A DNA stretch of 64,000 nucleotides from assembly GCA_951813545.1 (NCBI GenBank), contig OX638352.1:4800835-4864834 (forward strand), given 5' to 3'. Each line of letters starts with the position of its first letter. Position 1 is the first letter of the stretch. Under the pieces are notes generated by a model, which worked only from the letters and a program-made list of their open reading frames with translations, was not told the DNA's origin and did not search any database. The translations under genes were made by a program, and so were the position numbers. The DNA comes from an uncultured Poribacteria bacterium (GTDB taxonomy: Bacteria > Poribacteria > WGA-4E > WGA-3G). Positions 43,259 to 52,463 of this stretch are shown piece by piece.

Positions 43259-44371
43259 CTAAAAGGTTTGCCCGATTGAAAAGGCGTACACGGCTTTCCC
43301 TTGTACAATATGGAGACGCTCGTCTATTCCGACAGTCGGTGTAAATTGTGGCGTATATGCTGCGTTGAGTGTTATACTTCCGAATCGGATACCGAGTCCG
43401 AAGCACAGACCTTCCGCCTTCCAGAGCCGTTCTTCCATTTCAAACGAAGCACCTTGCAAGAGAAATACAGGTGTGTAACGCTTTTGTGTGTCCCGTAGAT
43501 ACCCAACTCTAACACCAATCCAGTCTCGGTACCATACTTCTGATCCTACGTTTGCCCGGATACCATCGCGGAAGGGTGGGTGTGCATCTAAGCCGATCCG
43601 TAAAGCGATGTCCGATATTTCACGTTGATAGGCGATGCCGGTTACAATTGTGTGCTCCATCGTATCAGGAATAGAAGCATCAGAAAACGAGAGTCCGTTA
43701 CTCAGATTTCGGGCGACAACACCGATCTGAATTGCGTCACCGATTTGCTGAAGAATGCCGACATTATAGGCATACCCATGTCCGAGATCTTCGTTTCCTT
43801 CAGTGCCGGTTACTTTGGAGCGCAGCCATTTCGTATCAACTCCAATAACCGTGCCACCGAATATATTTAACCCGTAACTGAAACCGATGGCAAGGTTATT
43901 TTCAGGGAAGCTATTGAGTGCTTTTCCACGATAGTCTACTCGGCGAAATGCCCCTTCCTGTGCAAGCGCGAATGCTAGTCCAATCGTCCCAAGTTTTCCC
44001 ATTGGAAACGCCCAATTTAAAGTCTCAATACCGTACGCGCGCTGTTCATATCGACTATAATCCTCATAACCCGCATTGAGGTTTGGTTTGGAAAGCAAGG
44101 CGATGGTCCGTGGAAAACGGGTCGCGTGGATAACAAATCGGTTGCCTTCCATTGCGCTGATACCAGCAGGATTACTGCCAAGGGCATTCGCACCGCGAGT
44201 AACACCAACGAAGCTACCTCCCATGCCATGATGTTCAGCTCCAAGCAACTGTTTAAGGAAACTGTCTGCCGATGCTCTCGTATTTACCGTTGAGGCAACG
44301 CTATTTAGAACAAAAGAGTGGAATATTAGAGAAAACAGGAGAGTTGCGACGCAACCTCGGACGTATTTCAC
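43259..44371 (-). CDS. PorV/UPF0164-like outer-membrane beta-barrel protein
   Basis: 370 residues from a GTG at 44371, with GAGG 6 bases upstream. A signal peptide (VATLLFSLIFHSFVLNSVAS) precedes a conserved start, LKQLLGAEHHGMGGSFVG and ANALGSNPAG, the N-terminal signature shared by UPF0164 and PorV proteins of the FadL-related group. The rest alternates in beta-strand fashion (FAMPMGKLGTIGLAFALAQE, LAIGFSYGLNIFGGTVIGVD) and ends in an aromatic C-terminus (SIGQTF), typical for barrel insertion. PorV shuttles cargo in the type IX secretion system; that role here is only a possibility. Confidence 0.85.
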   Translation of the reverse strand: MKYVRGCVATLLFSLIFHSFVLNSVASTVNTRASADSFLKQLLGAEHHGMGGSFVGVTRGANALGSNPAGISAMEGNRFVIHATRFPRTIALLSKPNLNAGYEDYSRYEQRAYGIETLNWAFPMGKLGTIGLAFALAQEGAFRRVDYRGKALNSFPENNLAIGFSYGLNIFGGTVIGVDTKWLRSKVTGTEGNEDLGHGYAYNVGILQQIGDAIQIGVVARNLSNGLSFSDASIPDTMEHTIVTGIAYQREISDIALRIGLDAHPPFRDGIRANVGSEVWYRDWIGVRVGYLRDTQKRYTPVFLLQGASFEMEERLWKAEGLCFGLGIRFGSITLNAAYTPQFTPTVGIDERLHIVQGKAVYAFSIGQTF

Positions 44372-44480
44372 CTTTTACCTCACGCGAAAGGGATGCCCGG
44401 TAGGACATCACTTTTTTAAGAATATAAACTGATTGACATACTTCCACAGTTAAAGCATTGGGCTTGTTAATGAAGTCCCG

Positions 44481-44894
44481 TCAAATGGAACAGAGTGTAA
44501 CCTGTGCTACAGCGTAAACATTTGTGTGAGACATAGAAACAAAAGCTGAACCGATATTGTGTTCATGCGCGTAACGTTGGACTTCACCGTGTAAAACAAG
44601 TTCCGGTTTCCCTAAAGCGTTTGCTCGAATTTCTATATCTTGCCAGCACATGCCAGTCGTTAATCCTGTGCCGAGAGCCTTGAATGCAGCCTCTTTAGCA
44701 GCAAAACGGGCGGCAAGCCGCCAGTATCGGGACGGAGTATCCCCACAATATGCGAGTTCCTGCTGCGTGTAGACCCGCTGTTCAAAACGGGTACCCCACC
44801 GACGAGACGCATCTCGAATCCGTTCAACCTCAACAATATCAATGCCGATTCCCTGAATTTTGTGATGGTGCATCGGTTTATCTGTAGAGTGCAT
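44481..44894 (-). CDS. acpS: Holo-[acyl-carrier-protein] synthase
   Basis: Transfers the 4'-phosphopantetheine arm from CoA to acyl carrier protein, needed for fatty acid synthesis. 137 residues, normal. The GIGIDIVEVERI start and RFAAKEAAFKALGTG block contain the Mg-binding Asp and Glu. Met8 (44873) is an alternative start and would remove the 17-base overlap with folP; neither has a clear ribosome site. It ends the ftsH-folP-acpS minus-strand cluster. Confidence 0.94.
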   Translation of the reverse strand: MHSTDKPMHHHKIQGIGIDIVEVERIRDASRRWGTRFEQRVYTQQELAYCGDTPSRYWRLAARFAAKEAAFKALGTGLTTGMCWQDIEIRANALGKPELVLHGEVQRYAHEHNIGSAFVSMSHTNVYAVAQVTLCSI

Positions 44895-45702
44895 CGGTCA
44901 TTTGTGCAGCACGAACGTTTGCTTTGACATCATGGACACGGACAATGTCTGCACCGTGTGTGATAGCCCAACACACCGTCGCAGCCGTTCCTTCGACGCG
45001 CTCGGTCACAGGAAGCCCCAAAATGTTACCGATAAATGATTTCCGAGACGTGCCAATGAGCAAGGGTTTATCCAACCTTCGGAACTCCGCAAGACGTTTT
45101 AGGAGTTCCAGGTTATGTTCCGTTGTCTTGCCAAATCCGATCCCTGGGTCAATAATAATCCGATCGGCAGCGATACCTTGTGTTTCGGCAATCTGGACAC
45201 TTTCCTGCAACGAAGTACAGACCTCACAGACGACATCATCGTACTGAGGTGCTTGTTGCATTGTGCGCGGTGTCCCTTTCATGTGCATCAGGATGAGTCC
45301 TGCTCCCATTTCCGCTATAACGGCAGCCATCGCTGTATCACCGCGCAGGGCAGTGATGTCATTAATAAGATGGGCACCAGCCTCCACAGCACGCCGAGCG
45401 ACCTCTGCTTTATACGTATCAATGGAAAGAAGAACGTCAACAGTGTCGGCAATAGCGCGAATGACTGGCAGGATTCGCGCCAATTCTTCATTGACGGACA
45501 CTGGCGATGCTCCAGGACGGGACGACTCCCCACCAATATCAATGAGTGTCGCCCCCTCTTCCGCCATCAACTCGGCATGCGCAACCGCTTGCTCGGTATC
45601 AAGATAACACCCACCATCTGAAAAAGAGTCTGGTGTGACGTTCAAGATGCCCATCACATGCGTGTGTACACCTAAAGCGAGTGTTCTGCCACGACAGTTC
45701 AT
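44878..45702 (-). CDS. folP: Dihydropteroate synthase
   Basis: Joins p-aminobenzoate to the pterin diphosphate to make dihydropteroate in folate synthesis; target of sulfonamides. 274 residues, normal length. Family motifs: MGILNVTPDSFSDGG, LIDIGGESSRPGA, INDITALRG, IIDPGIGFGKT, LIGTSRKSFIG, VRVHDV. The ATG at 45702 overlaps the ftsH stop as ATGA, so the genes are coupled. ftsH next to folP is a common arrangement in bacteria. Confidence 0.97.
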   Translation of the reverse strand: MNCRGRTLALGVHTHVMGILNVTPDSFSDGGCYLDTEQAVAHAELMAEEGATLIDIGGESSRPGASPVSVNEELARILPVIRAIADTVDVLLSIDTYKAEVARRAVEAGAHLINDITALRGDTAMAAVIAEMGAGLILMHMKGTPRTMQQAPQYDDVVCEVCTSLQESVQIAETQGIAADRIIIDPGIGFGKTTEHNLELLKRLAEFRRLDKPLLIGTSRKSFIGNILGLPVTERVEGTAATVCWAITHGADIVRVHDVKANVRAAQMTDALYR

Positions 45703-47615
45703 ACAATCGGTTTCGTGGGGAGTTGTGGTCGGGGTCCGAGAATTTCATCAATATCTTCGGTAACAAGGGTTTCCCGTTCTAATAACGCATCCGCTAACAA
45801 CTTTAATCCGTCAAGATTCGTTTCCAAAATGTCTCGTGCCTTCTTATAGCACTCCGTTACAATGTCATGAACTGCTCTGTCAATTTCAACGGCAGTTTTC
45901 TCGCTATAATCCTGATGGACACTCAATTCTTTGCCGAGGAAAACCTGTTCGTCCCGTTTACCGTAGGTGAGCGGGCCCATGTGGCTCATTCCCCACTGCG
46001 TCACCATTCGACGTGCAAGGCTTGTGGCTTGCTCAAAATCGTTTTGCGCGCCAGTCGTCTGTTCGCCAAATATAATCTCTTCAGCAACTCTACCGCCAAG
46101 GGCAAAAATGATATGGGCGAGCAACCGTTTTTTACTCATGTTATGGCGTTCTTCAAGCGGTAGTTTCGCGGTCACACCAAGGGCTCTGCCGCGCGGGACA
46201 ATGGTACATTTATAGTTTGGATCACTTTCAGGTACGAAGTGCAACATGAGCGCGTGTCCAGCTTCGTGATAAGCAGTGACTCGCCGCTCCTCATCACTAA
46301 TGACGAGGCTACGTCGCTCGGGTCCCATAAGCACACGATCCTTGGCTTCGTCAAAGCACATCATGTCGATTTCTTCTTTGTCACACCTCGCAGCAAGCAG
46401 CGCTGCTTCGTTTGCCATATTTTCAAGGTCTGCGCCGGAAAAGCCCGGTGTTGCCTTCGCTAAGATTCCCAACTTAACATTTTCAGCAAGTTTATAGGGT
46501 TGCTTTGTATGTACCTTGAGTATTGCTTCCCTGCCACGGACATCTGGGAGATCCACAACAATCTGTCGATCAAATCTACCGGGTCGAAGGAGTGCTGGGT
46601 CCAAAACATCGGGACGGTTCGTCGCCGCGATGAGTATCACACCTTCGGCTGCCTCAAACCCTTGCATCTCAACGAGGAGCTGATTTAGAGTTTGCTCACG
46701 TTCATCGTGTCCACCACCGATACCTGCGCCGCGGTGTCTACCGACAGCATCTAACTCATCAATAAAAATGATGCAAGGTGCGTTCTTCTTACCGGTTTCA
46801 AACAGGTCCCGGACACGAGATGCACCTACGCCGACAAACATCTCAACGAAGTCAGAGCCACTGATACTATAAAACGGCACATCCGCCTCACCCGCAACGG
46901 CTTGGGCAAGCATTGTCTTACCGGTCCCTGGAGGTCCCATGAGGAGGACTCCTTTGGGAATTTTACCACCAAGCCGCTCAAATTTTTTCGGTGCCTTTAG
47001 AAATTGGATAACTTCTTCAAGTGCTTCTTTCGCCTCATCAACACCCGCTACATCTTCAAATGTCACCTTCGTTTGATTCTCGGAATGGAGGCGAGCACGG
47101 CTTTTGCCAAAAGAGAGTGCTCGATTCCCGCTTCCCTGCATCTGACGAGACAGGAAAATCATCAAACCCAAGAAAATAAGCAAAGGTACGACAGTAGTCC
47201 CGAAGATCAGCAGCCCTTGTGGAAACTTAGAGGGTGGTTTGACATTATAATTAATATCATACTCATCAAGTTTCGCCTGAATGTCGTAATCATCGATCGC
47301 ATCGCGGCTTGCTCTAAATTCGCCTTGCCATTTTGGCGGAAGATGGGCTTCTTGCTCCTTAGGTACCACACTTTGCAGGATTTCGTCGCGGATTTCATTG
47401 AGAATATTTTTATTAAACTGTCCCTCAACCCATTCTTCGTCTAAAACCAGATACCCTTCAAACAGGCCTGGACCGCGCGTTATATATTGATGAAAATCAG
47501 AGGTTGCCAGCTGATAAACCGGATCTCTGCGGTTAAATAGTTGGTGAATCCCGAGAACAACGAGACCTGCAACAACTACCCACCAAATCACCATGCTTCT
47601 TGTACTTTTATTCAC
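45699..47615 (-). CDS. ftsH: ATP-dependent zinc metalloprotease FtsH
   Basis: Membrane-bound AAA+ protease for quality control and regulated breakdown of proteins. About 638 residues from GTG 47615 (AGAGG lies 9 bases upstream); TTG 47621 would add two residues. Two membrane segments flank a periplasmic domain (VIWWVVVAGLVVLGI and LLIFGTTVVPLLIFLGLMIF). The AAA domain has Walker A GPPGTGKT, Walker B FIDELDAVG and the second region of homology ATNRPDVLDPALLRPGRFDR. The zinc protease site is YHEAGHAL. A promoter-like pair lies at 47680-47708. Confidence 0.97.
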   Translation of the reverse strand: MNKSTRSMVIWWVVVAGLVVLGIHQLFNRRDPVYQLATSDFHQYITRGPGLFEGYLVLDEEWVEGQFNKNILNEIRDEILQSVVPKEQEAHLPPKWQGEFRASRDAIDDYDIQAKLDEYDINYNVKPPSKFPQGLLIFGTTVVPLLIFLGLMIFLSRQMQGSGNRALSFGKSRARLHSENQTKVTFEDVAGVDEAKEALEEVIQFLKAPKKFERLGGKIPKGVLLMGPPGTGKTMLAQAVAGEADVPFYSISGSDFVEMFVGVGASRVRDLFETGKKNAPCIIFIDELDAVGRHRGAGIGGGHDEREQTLNQLLVEMQGFEAAEGVILIAATNRPDVLDPALLRPGRFDRQIVVDLPDVRGREAILKVHTKQPYKLAENVKLGILAKATPGFSGADLENMANEAALLAARCDKEEIDMMCFDEAKDRVLMGPERRSLVISDEERRVTAYHEAGHALMLHFVPESDPNYKCTIVPRGRALGVTAKLPLEERHNMSKKRLLAHIIFALGGRVAEEIIFGEQTTGAQNDFEQATSLARRMVTQWGMSHMGPLTYGKRDEQVFLGKELSVHQDYSEKTAVEIDRAVHDIVTECYKKARDILETNLDGLKLLADALLERETLVTEDIDEILGPRPQLPTKPIV

Positions 47616-47994
47616 AACCAATTGCCTCTCTGTTAAAATCTAAGTTCTGACATAAACGCGATTTTAAAACCTATTTTAAAGTATAACAAATTTTTTTACA
47701 AATTTCAACTGAATTTAAAAAAACAAGCTATTCGCAAATATAGGATTCGTTAGCATTACTTTTTAACTGGATAAATATTTTTTTTTAAGGTACACTATTA
47801 TTGTGAAGAAATAAAAAATAGATGCAACAAAATTTTTAGATTCGCGTCGGAGTCGTTACGACACGCTCCCACGCAGTAAAACAGTACGGGTCAATTCAAT
47901 CGAACCCTCTACACGAAAAGGTATAGGGCTGTGCCATGAAATATAGTTCTACGAAAAATCCGATCCTATAGATTATCTTGGAAAGGAGTAATTT
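47616..47994. other. Divergent intergenic region between ftsH and CBM9-like gene
   Basis: 379 AT-rich bases. It contains the ftsH promoter and, at 47845-47876, an R3-related unit around the palindrome GTCGTTACGAC (47852-47862) followed by ACGCTCCCACGC. A GGAAAGGAG before 47995 serves the CBM9-like gene; its promoter is not clear. Confidence 0.5.
47680..47708 (-). promoter_or_regulatory. Sigma-70-like promoter for ftsH
   Basis: Minus strand: TTGAAA (47708-47703), 17-base spacer, TATACT (47685-47680). Leader about 60 bases to the GTG start. Confidence 0.65.
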
Positions 47995-48705
47995 ATGAAC
48001 CTTAATAAACAAATGCTTGCGACAATTATCCTTCTGCTAGCGACGATGTCTCACGCATTAGGGCATGTCACAGGTGGAAAACTTCAAAATTTTCAATATA
48101 ATGCAGAACTTGCACCGGTCGCTCCTATCGTAGACGGCTATCTTGACGATCTGGTCTGGGAAAGAGCAATTCCGGGAAAACTGGAACAAAACTTAATCAG
48201 CGGCGAACGCTGGAACCCATCGTCCGATTTCACTGGATCCTTCGCGGCAGTCTGGCGGAACGGCTTTCTTTACATAGCAATCAAGTTAGTGGATGATCAA
48301 CTTGAAACGCGCCAAACAAAACTGCTTCGTGAAGATCATCTGCTCCTTTACGTAGATCCACATCACTCGGGACGAAAAGAGGATCTCTATCGCTATGAAA
48401 TCCGGATCGGGAAAGAAACGGGCACGTTAAAAGCCCCATTGACCCGCGTTGCGTGGGGAAATGATGGACAAACATGCGAACTCAGTTTCCGGCTCGACAA
48501 CCTCGCAAGGAAAGGCAATAGTATCGGCTTCAGCATTGCTTATAACGATGTCGATAGTGGAAACCTTCAACATAAAATCACTTGGGGACCGGAAGGTTAC
48601 ACTGAGGAAACAGATTACCTTGCCGATCTCGTTTTCACCGCAAAGATCGAACCAAATAGACAACAAAAATTAATCCAATGGGGCCGCATCAAAAGCCTCT
48701 ACTAA
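47995..48705 (+). CDS. Secreted CBM9-like (carbohydrate-binding) domain protein
   Basis: 236 residues with a signal peptide (MLATIILLLATMSHALG, cleaved before about residue 24). The body follows the CBM9 / sugar-binding beta-sandwich pattern: PIVDGYLDDLVWERA, AAVWRNGFLYIAIKLVDDQLE, HLLLYVDPHHSGRKEDLYRY, FRLDNLARKGNSIGFSIAYN. CBM9 modules bind ends of polysaccharides such as xylan; here no catalytic module is attached, so it may capture a sugar polymer on the surface or in the periplasm. A strong GGAAAGGAG precedes the ATG. Hairpin at 48713-48746 follows. Confidence 0.8.
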   Translation: MNLNKQMLATIILLLATMSHALGHVTGGKLQNFQYNAELAPVAPIVDGYLDDLVWERAIPGKLEQNLISGERWNPSSDFTGSFAAVWRNGFLYIAIKLVDDQLETRQTKLLREDHLLLYVDPHHSGRKEDLYRYEIRIGKETGTLKAPLTRVAWGNDGQTCELSFRLDNLARKGNSIGFSIAYNDVDSGNLQHKITWGPEGYTEETDYLADLVFTAKIEPNRQQKLIQWGRIKSLY

Positions 48706-48712
48706 TCCGTTT

Positions 48713-48746
48713 CTATAGGGCGGGACACTACAACCTCGCCCTATAG
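48713..48746 (+). terminator. Hairpin after CBM9-like gene, possible terminator
   Basis: CTATAGGGCG (48713-48722) pairs exactly with CGCCCTATAG (48737-48746), 14-base loop. It is followed by TTATAAAAAAATAAA rather than a T-run, so it is not a standard intrinsic terminator; it may stop or stabilise the message. Confidence 0.4.
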
Positions 48747-48788
48747 TTATAAAAAAATAAATTACCACTAAATAACATTGGAGAATCC

Positions 48789-48971
48789 GTGTACTATATC
48801 GGAAAAACTTTGGAACTGATGGGCATTGCGTGTTTAGGTGCGGCACTCTATTTGGTCTTTGTCAATCCGTTCGATTATACTGAATCCCAAGCGATGGGTG
48901 TCGAGATGGGTTTCCTAATGCTTGGTGTTTTAGTCTTTTTTGTCGGAAGACTCATTGAGAAACGCTCTTAG
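48789..48971 (+). CDS. Small two-helix membrane protein (60 aa)
   Basis: GTG start at 48789 with GGAG 5 bases upstream. The frame encodes two hydrophobic segments (LMGIACLGAALYLVF and GFLMLGVLVFFVGRLI) separated by a short polar loop (NPFDYTESQAMGVE) and ends EKRS. No homologue is recognised. It is 83 bases downstream of the CBM9-like gene and on the same strand, beyond the hairpin, so it may be transcribed separately. The reading frame and ribosome site make a real gene likely. Confidence 0.6.
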   Translation: MYYIGKTLELMGIACLGAALYLVFVNPFDYTESQAMGVEMGFLMLGVLVFFVGRLIEKRS

Positions 48972-48981
48972 AAATCCGATA

Positions 48982-49875
48982 TTAAGTATCCCTTAGTCTT
49001 ACAATCGCAATCCCCTGCTCACCTGCTACTGAATACAGAAGCCACGTTTCCGCGCCCTCACAATAGATAGCAGGGTCGCGAAGTTCATGCACACGCTCCC
49101 GATCTAACCCACCGGTTGACGGCTTAATCGGCAGATTCACACCCTCAAAATCGTATTTCGGTGCAATAACTTCTATCGGTTCAGACGGCTGCCAATCGTT
49201 CCAATCGTCAGTCAACTGCACGGTGCTTTTACGGATGCACTCTGGGCTATCCCCATAAAGTGAATAGTAAACAGTCAGAGTATCGTCCTCTAAAAGATTC
49301 GCAGTATGGCGCGGGAAACCGGTGTTGTCTTTTTCTGACTTGCGCGGGAAAAGCGGTGTGTCTCGCGGAATGAACGATGCAGTCCATTCCGGTGTTTGCG
49401 CGCGACTTATCCAGCCGTGATATGTTGCATACGGGCACCCCCTCCACCAGAAAACACGATAATAAGCACCCATTTGTTTATTTCGTATATCCGAAGCAGT
49501 GTAGTTCACGCCGTCATTTGAGGTCGCCCAACAAGTTGACTGACCACCATAACTCCCATGAAAATACATAAAGAAACGGCGGTTCTCTTCATCTATATGT
49601 ATATCCGGTGAAGCGATATGGTCACCCTCTCGGAATACAGTGTTATCCCGATGTAGCACGCCTGGACGGTGGACGGTATAAGGTCCTTCAATAGCATCAG
49701 CATAAGCTAAACGGATATAGGCACCGCGGTGGTGTGCGAAGTAGAGATAATATTTCCCCAATGGATTCTCCACCCATTCAGGTACACGAACGAGTGAAGG
49801 TCCATTGATATTAGAAAAACCGTGTTCTCTGTCAATCTCAGGCATTTCAGGATGAATTAGCAATGTTCGTTCCAT
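48982..49875 (-). CDS. GH43-like five-bladed beta-propeller protein
   Basis: 297 residues from ATG 49875, with GAGG 4 bases upstream; a longer frame to 50001 would overlap the PhyH gene. The chain reads like the GH43/GH117-type propeller: SLVRVPEWVENPLGKYYLYFAHHRG, ASPDIHIDEENRRFFMYFHG, DDTLTVYYSLYGDSPE, LRDPAIYCEGAETWLLYSVAG. The DPAI and HELRD stretch fits a late blade. Many such proteins hydrolyse or bind arabino- or galacto-oligosaccharides; exact substrate unknown. No signal peptide. It follows the PhyH gene by 19 bases, so they are likely cotranscribed. Confidence 0.75.
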   Translation of the reverse strand: MERTLLIHPEMPEIDREHGFSNINGPSLVRVPEWVENPLGKYYLYFAHHRGAYIRLAYADAIEGPYTVHRPGVLHRDNTVFREGDHIASPDIHIDEENRRFFMYFHGSYGGQSTCWATSNDGVNYTASDIRNKQMGAYYRVFWWRGCPYATYHGWISRAQTPEWTASFIPRDTPLFPRKSEKDNTGFPRHTANLLEDDTLTVYYSLYGDSPECIRKSTVQLTDDWNDWQPSEPIEVIAPKYDFEGVNLPIKPSTGGLDRERVHELRDPAIYCEGAETWLLYSVAGEQGIAIVRLRDT

Positions 49876-49894
49876 ATTTTCCTCGCTATAGTCC

Positions 49895-50710
49895 TCAATC
49901 GTGCGCTTGGAAGCGATATACCTCTTGTGCTGCTTCAGACATGTTGCCCCATATATCTTCTGGAATCCGGGCACCGAAGATTCCGGGGGCATTAGGCGCA
50001 TGATGTAACCGTCGAAAATAGACTAAGGCGAGCATGTGTCTAACCGTGGATTCTGTCCGATTCGGCATCGCCCGGTGCCAGCACCGCATATCTCGGACAA
50101 CAACCGAACCAGCAGGCATCTCTAACTGAAATGATGGGTAATTTGCTGCGCGTTCTTCTTCACAGACGTTGTAGGGTGTATTGCGGACTGCTTCATCATC
50201 AACAACGAGATGCGAACCGGGCCACACCTCAGTAGCACCGTTCTCTACTGTGAAATCAACGAGCGGGATGTTGACGACAATGGTTGTGACAGGTAGTGCA
50301 AACGGTAGTTCCGGGAAGAGTTGTCCCGAATCTCGATGAATCCACTGGATCTCGTTACCGGGACGAGTTGAGTTACAGCCATAGGGCAGATACGCGAAAA
50401 TTTGTTCACCCATCGCGGCTTTTAGAATCGGCATCGCGAACGGGTTATCAATGATACGTGGATCCATGAACGGCATTTTTAGCATCGGGTTTTCGCCATT
50501 CTCTCTTTCCTCTTCGTTACTCTGTGCAGTTTCCATAGCGACGTTGAGATCTGCTATCCAGTCGCGCGGTAAGACGCTTTCGATGACAACCAAACCTGCC
50601 TCGCGTAAAAGACGCTCACCCGCATCAACACTTTCCGGGGTAGGTTTGCCTTCCGCGCGTTCCTGATCGGAGATTTCCAGTTTTGGAATGTTTACTGTTT
50701 TTCCCATCAT
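49895..50710 (-). CDS. Phytanoyl-CoA dioxygenase-like protein (PhyH 1)
   Basis: 271 residues from ATG 50710 (AGAAGG 5 bases upstream). Belongs to the Fe(II)/2-oxoglutarate oxygenase superfamily. Metal ligands: IHRDSG (HxD) and the distal histidine of CWHRAMPNRTESTVR, whose arginine holds 2-oxoglutarate. Such enzymes hydroxylate or halogenate lipids, amino acids or sugars; substrate unknown. Upstream, the MNT-HEPN gene ends 24 bases before its start; downstream lies the GH43-like gene. Confidence 0.88.
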   Translation of the reverse strand: MMGKTVNIPKLEISDQERAEGKPTPESVDAGERLLREAGLVVIESVLPRDWIADLNVAMETAQSNEEERENGENPMLKMPFMDPRIIDNPFAMPILKAAMGEQIFAYLPYGCNSTRPGNEIQWIHRDSGQLFPELPFALPVTTIVVNIPLVDFTVENGATEVWPGSHLVVDDEAVRNTPYNVCEEERAANYPSFQLEMPAGSVVVRDMRCWHRAMPNRTESTVRHMLALVYFRRLHHAPNAPGIFGARIPEDIWGNMSEAAQEVYRFQAHD

Positions 50711-50734
50711 TTTCACCTTCTAAACCTGCCTTTC

Positions 50735-51478
50735 TTATCTGTTTTGAGGAAGTTTTAGTTCCGATCGAATCACTTGCCGAACCTCGCTACAAATACGTGT
50801 TGCATGCTGTGCCTTCTCGGCAGTTGCCGACTTTCCTGGATAGCGAAATTCCACGGCATACGGAGCAATTACCAAAAAATCTGGTTGCCAAGCAAGCCAA
50901 CTTGGAATCGTCGGAACAATCATATCCAACAATGCCAATAAGTCATGCGACCTTAGGAGCGGAATATCTGCCCCTTGGAGCCAAGCCTTTAAATATTTCT
51001 CTATACACTGTTGGGCGTGAAAGCAGATCATATCAAAGTCAGGATCTTCGGCTTGCTGATGTAAAGCTATTGCCGCGTAATCACGTTCTGCTTTCTGTGC
51101 CCATTCCTGTATCAGTGGATTCATAAGACATTTTTCCTTTTTCAACGGCTTTGGCAAGAAACTGGTAGACTTATAGAGCACATCACCTTTTTCAGTGATT
51201 TCGCGAAGAAACCAATCGTTGTATGAAATACGATAGGCGATTTCTTCAGGTGAACGCACCAGCAAATCCATGCTGAAACGACGTGGGATGCGTTGGAGAA
51301 TCTCCCCGGCTTGGCGACTTGTCTCGGATTCTGGAACGTCCATGATGACGAGCAAATCAACATCTGAATCTTCAGTCGGCGTGCCATACGCATAGGACCC
51401 AAAAAGGATAACTTGTAATGGAGCGAACTCACGGACAATGTCATCACAAGTTGCTTGAATGTCCTCACGAGTAATCAT
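50735..51478 (-). CDS. Fused nucleotidyltransferase (MNT) and HEPN domain protein
   Basis: 247 residues; GGAGGAGGGCAG directly precedes ATG 51478. The N-terminal half is a minimal nucleotidyltransferase (LFGSYAYGTPTEDSDVDLLV, the GSx10DxD motif; third Asp MDLLV). The C-terminal half is a HEPN domain (ERDYAAIALH, CFHAQQCIEKYLKAWL, RSHDLLALLDMI). Elsewhere these are two genes, a HEPN ribonuclease toxin and an MNT antitoxin that AMPylates it. Here both are in one frame, as seen in some fused forms. It is transcribed toward PhyH 1. I cannot tell whether it is a toxin system or housekeeping. Confidence 0.85.
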   Translation of the reverse strand: MITREDIQATCDDIVREFAPLQVILFGSYAYGTPTEDSDVDLLVIMDVPESETSRQAGEILQRIPRRFSMDLLVRSPEEIAYRISYNDWFLREITEKGDVLYKSTSFLPKPLKKEKCLMNPLIQEWAQKAERDYAAIALHQQAEDPDFDMICFHAQQCIEKYLKAWLQGADIPLLRSHDLLALLDMIVPTIPSWLAWQPDFLVIAPYAVEFRYPGKSATAEKAQHATRICSEVRQVIRSELKLPQNR

Positions 51479-51574
51479 CTGCCCTCCTCCTATTTTTCTA
51501 AAGTATAGCATACACCGTAAAGGAAGTCAATGTTTATTGCTAAGGCAAGTGTAATCAGATCGTAGAAAAAATTG

Positions 51575-51603
51575 TTGTTTTCTCCTGCAAATTCGTATAA
51601 AAT
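51575..51603 (+). promoter_or_regulatory. Sigma-70-like promoter for PhyH 2 gene
   Basis: TTGTTT (51575-51580), 17-base spacer, TAAAAT (51598-51603). The -35 is weak. Leader about 50 bases to ATG 51662. Confidence 0.5.
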
Positions 51604-51661
51604 AAACTGCATCCTACTGGCATCAGTTTCAGAACAGCATTTACAGGCAAAGGAGCAAATA

Positions 51662-52450
51662 ATGACACCTGAAGTCGCTTTAGAAAAACGGGAGCAAATG
51701 ATTGAAGAAGGTTTCTGCGTTGTTGACGATGTTCTGACCGAGGAGTTCTTGCAGGAGCTCCGAGATGAGTCGGAACGGCTTATCGCAGGACATGTGGAAC
51801 CTGACGATGTCGTCTATCAAGGACAGCACGTCAACGTCCGCGGTGAAGATAACCCTCACATTCAAAAATTGTTGGAGTGGCAACCATCGCGTGAGGCACT
51901 CGAACAAATTGGTTTTGGGGACTTTACAACATCTGGCGGTATTATTATCCTGACGAAGGAATCCGGGGGACCCCCACTCTATTGGCATCAAGATTGGATG
52001 CGCTGGAACGATCCGCTCAGCTGCGCGCCGTGGCCCCAAACGATTTTTCTTAATTATTATCTCACCGACACAAACCGAGAAAATGGCTGTTTAAAGGTTA
52101 TTCCAGGCACCCATCGCAAGCGGATTGATTTGCACGACATATTGGTGCCAGCACATGAACAAGGTGCAAGGTTCATTGATGAGGACCATCCGGTCATGTT
52201 CAGCGATCATCCGGATCAGGTAGATGTCTGTGCAAAAGCAGGTTCGTTGGTAATAGCGGATGCGCGTATCTTGCACTCCGCCCACAGAAACTTTACCGAT
52301 GTTCGACGGACCCTAATTCTTGCATGGCACAGTCGTCCTAATACCGTACCAGACTATTGGGATCGCGAAATTCCTGAATCCGTTGCGAATCGGGATGAGA
52401 ATGCAAACTATCCGATGTCTCGTATTCCTACCGATTTTTTACAGAAATAG
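51662..52450 (+). CDS. Phytanoyl-CoA dioxygenase-like protein (PhyH 2)
   Basis: 262 residues from ATG 51662 (AAGGAG 7 bases upstream). Iron ligands His109 and Asp111 (YWHQDWMRW) and distal His205 (ILHSAHRNFTDVRRT), with Arg215 likely binding 2-oxoglutarate. The start (REQMIEEGFCVVDDVLTEE) is typical for the family. Substrate unknown. It heads a plus-strand run: the SDR gene starts 13 bases after its stop, followed by Nudix and PhyH 3. Confidence 0.88.
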   Translation: MTPEVALEKREQMIEEGFCVVDDVLTEEFLQELRDESERLIAGHVEPDDVVYQGQHVNVRGEDNPHIQKLLEWQPSREALEQIGFGDFTTSGGIIILTKESGGPPLYWHQDWMRWNDPLSCAPWPQTIFLNYYLTDTNRENGCLKVIPGTHRKRIDLHDILVPAHEQGARFIDEDHPVMFSDHPDQVDVCAKAGSLVIADARILHSAHRNFTDVRRTLILAWHSRPNTVPDYWDREIPESVANRDENANYPMSRIPTDFLQK

Positions 52451-52463
52451 CACAGAGGGAAAC

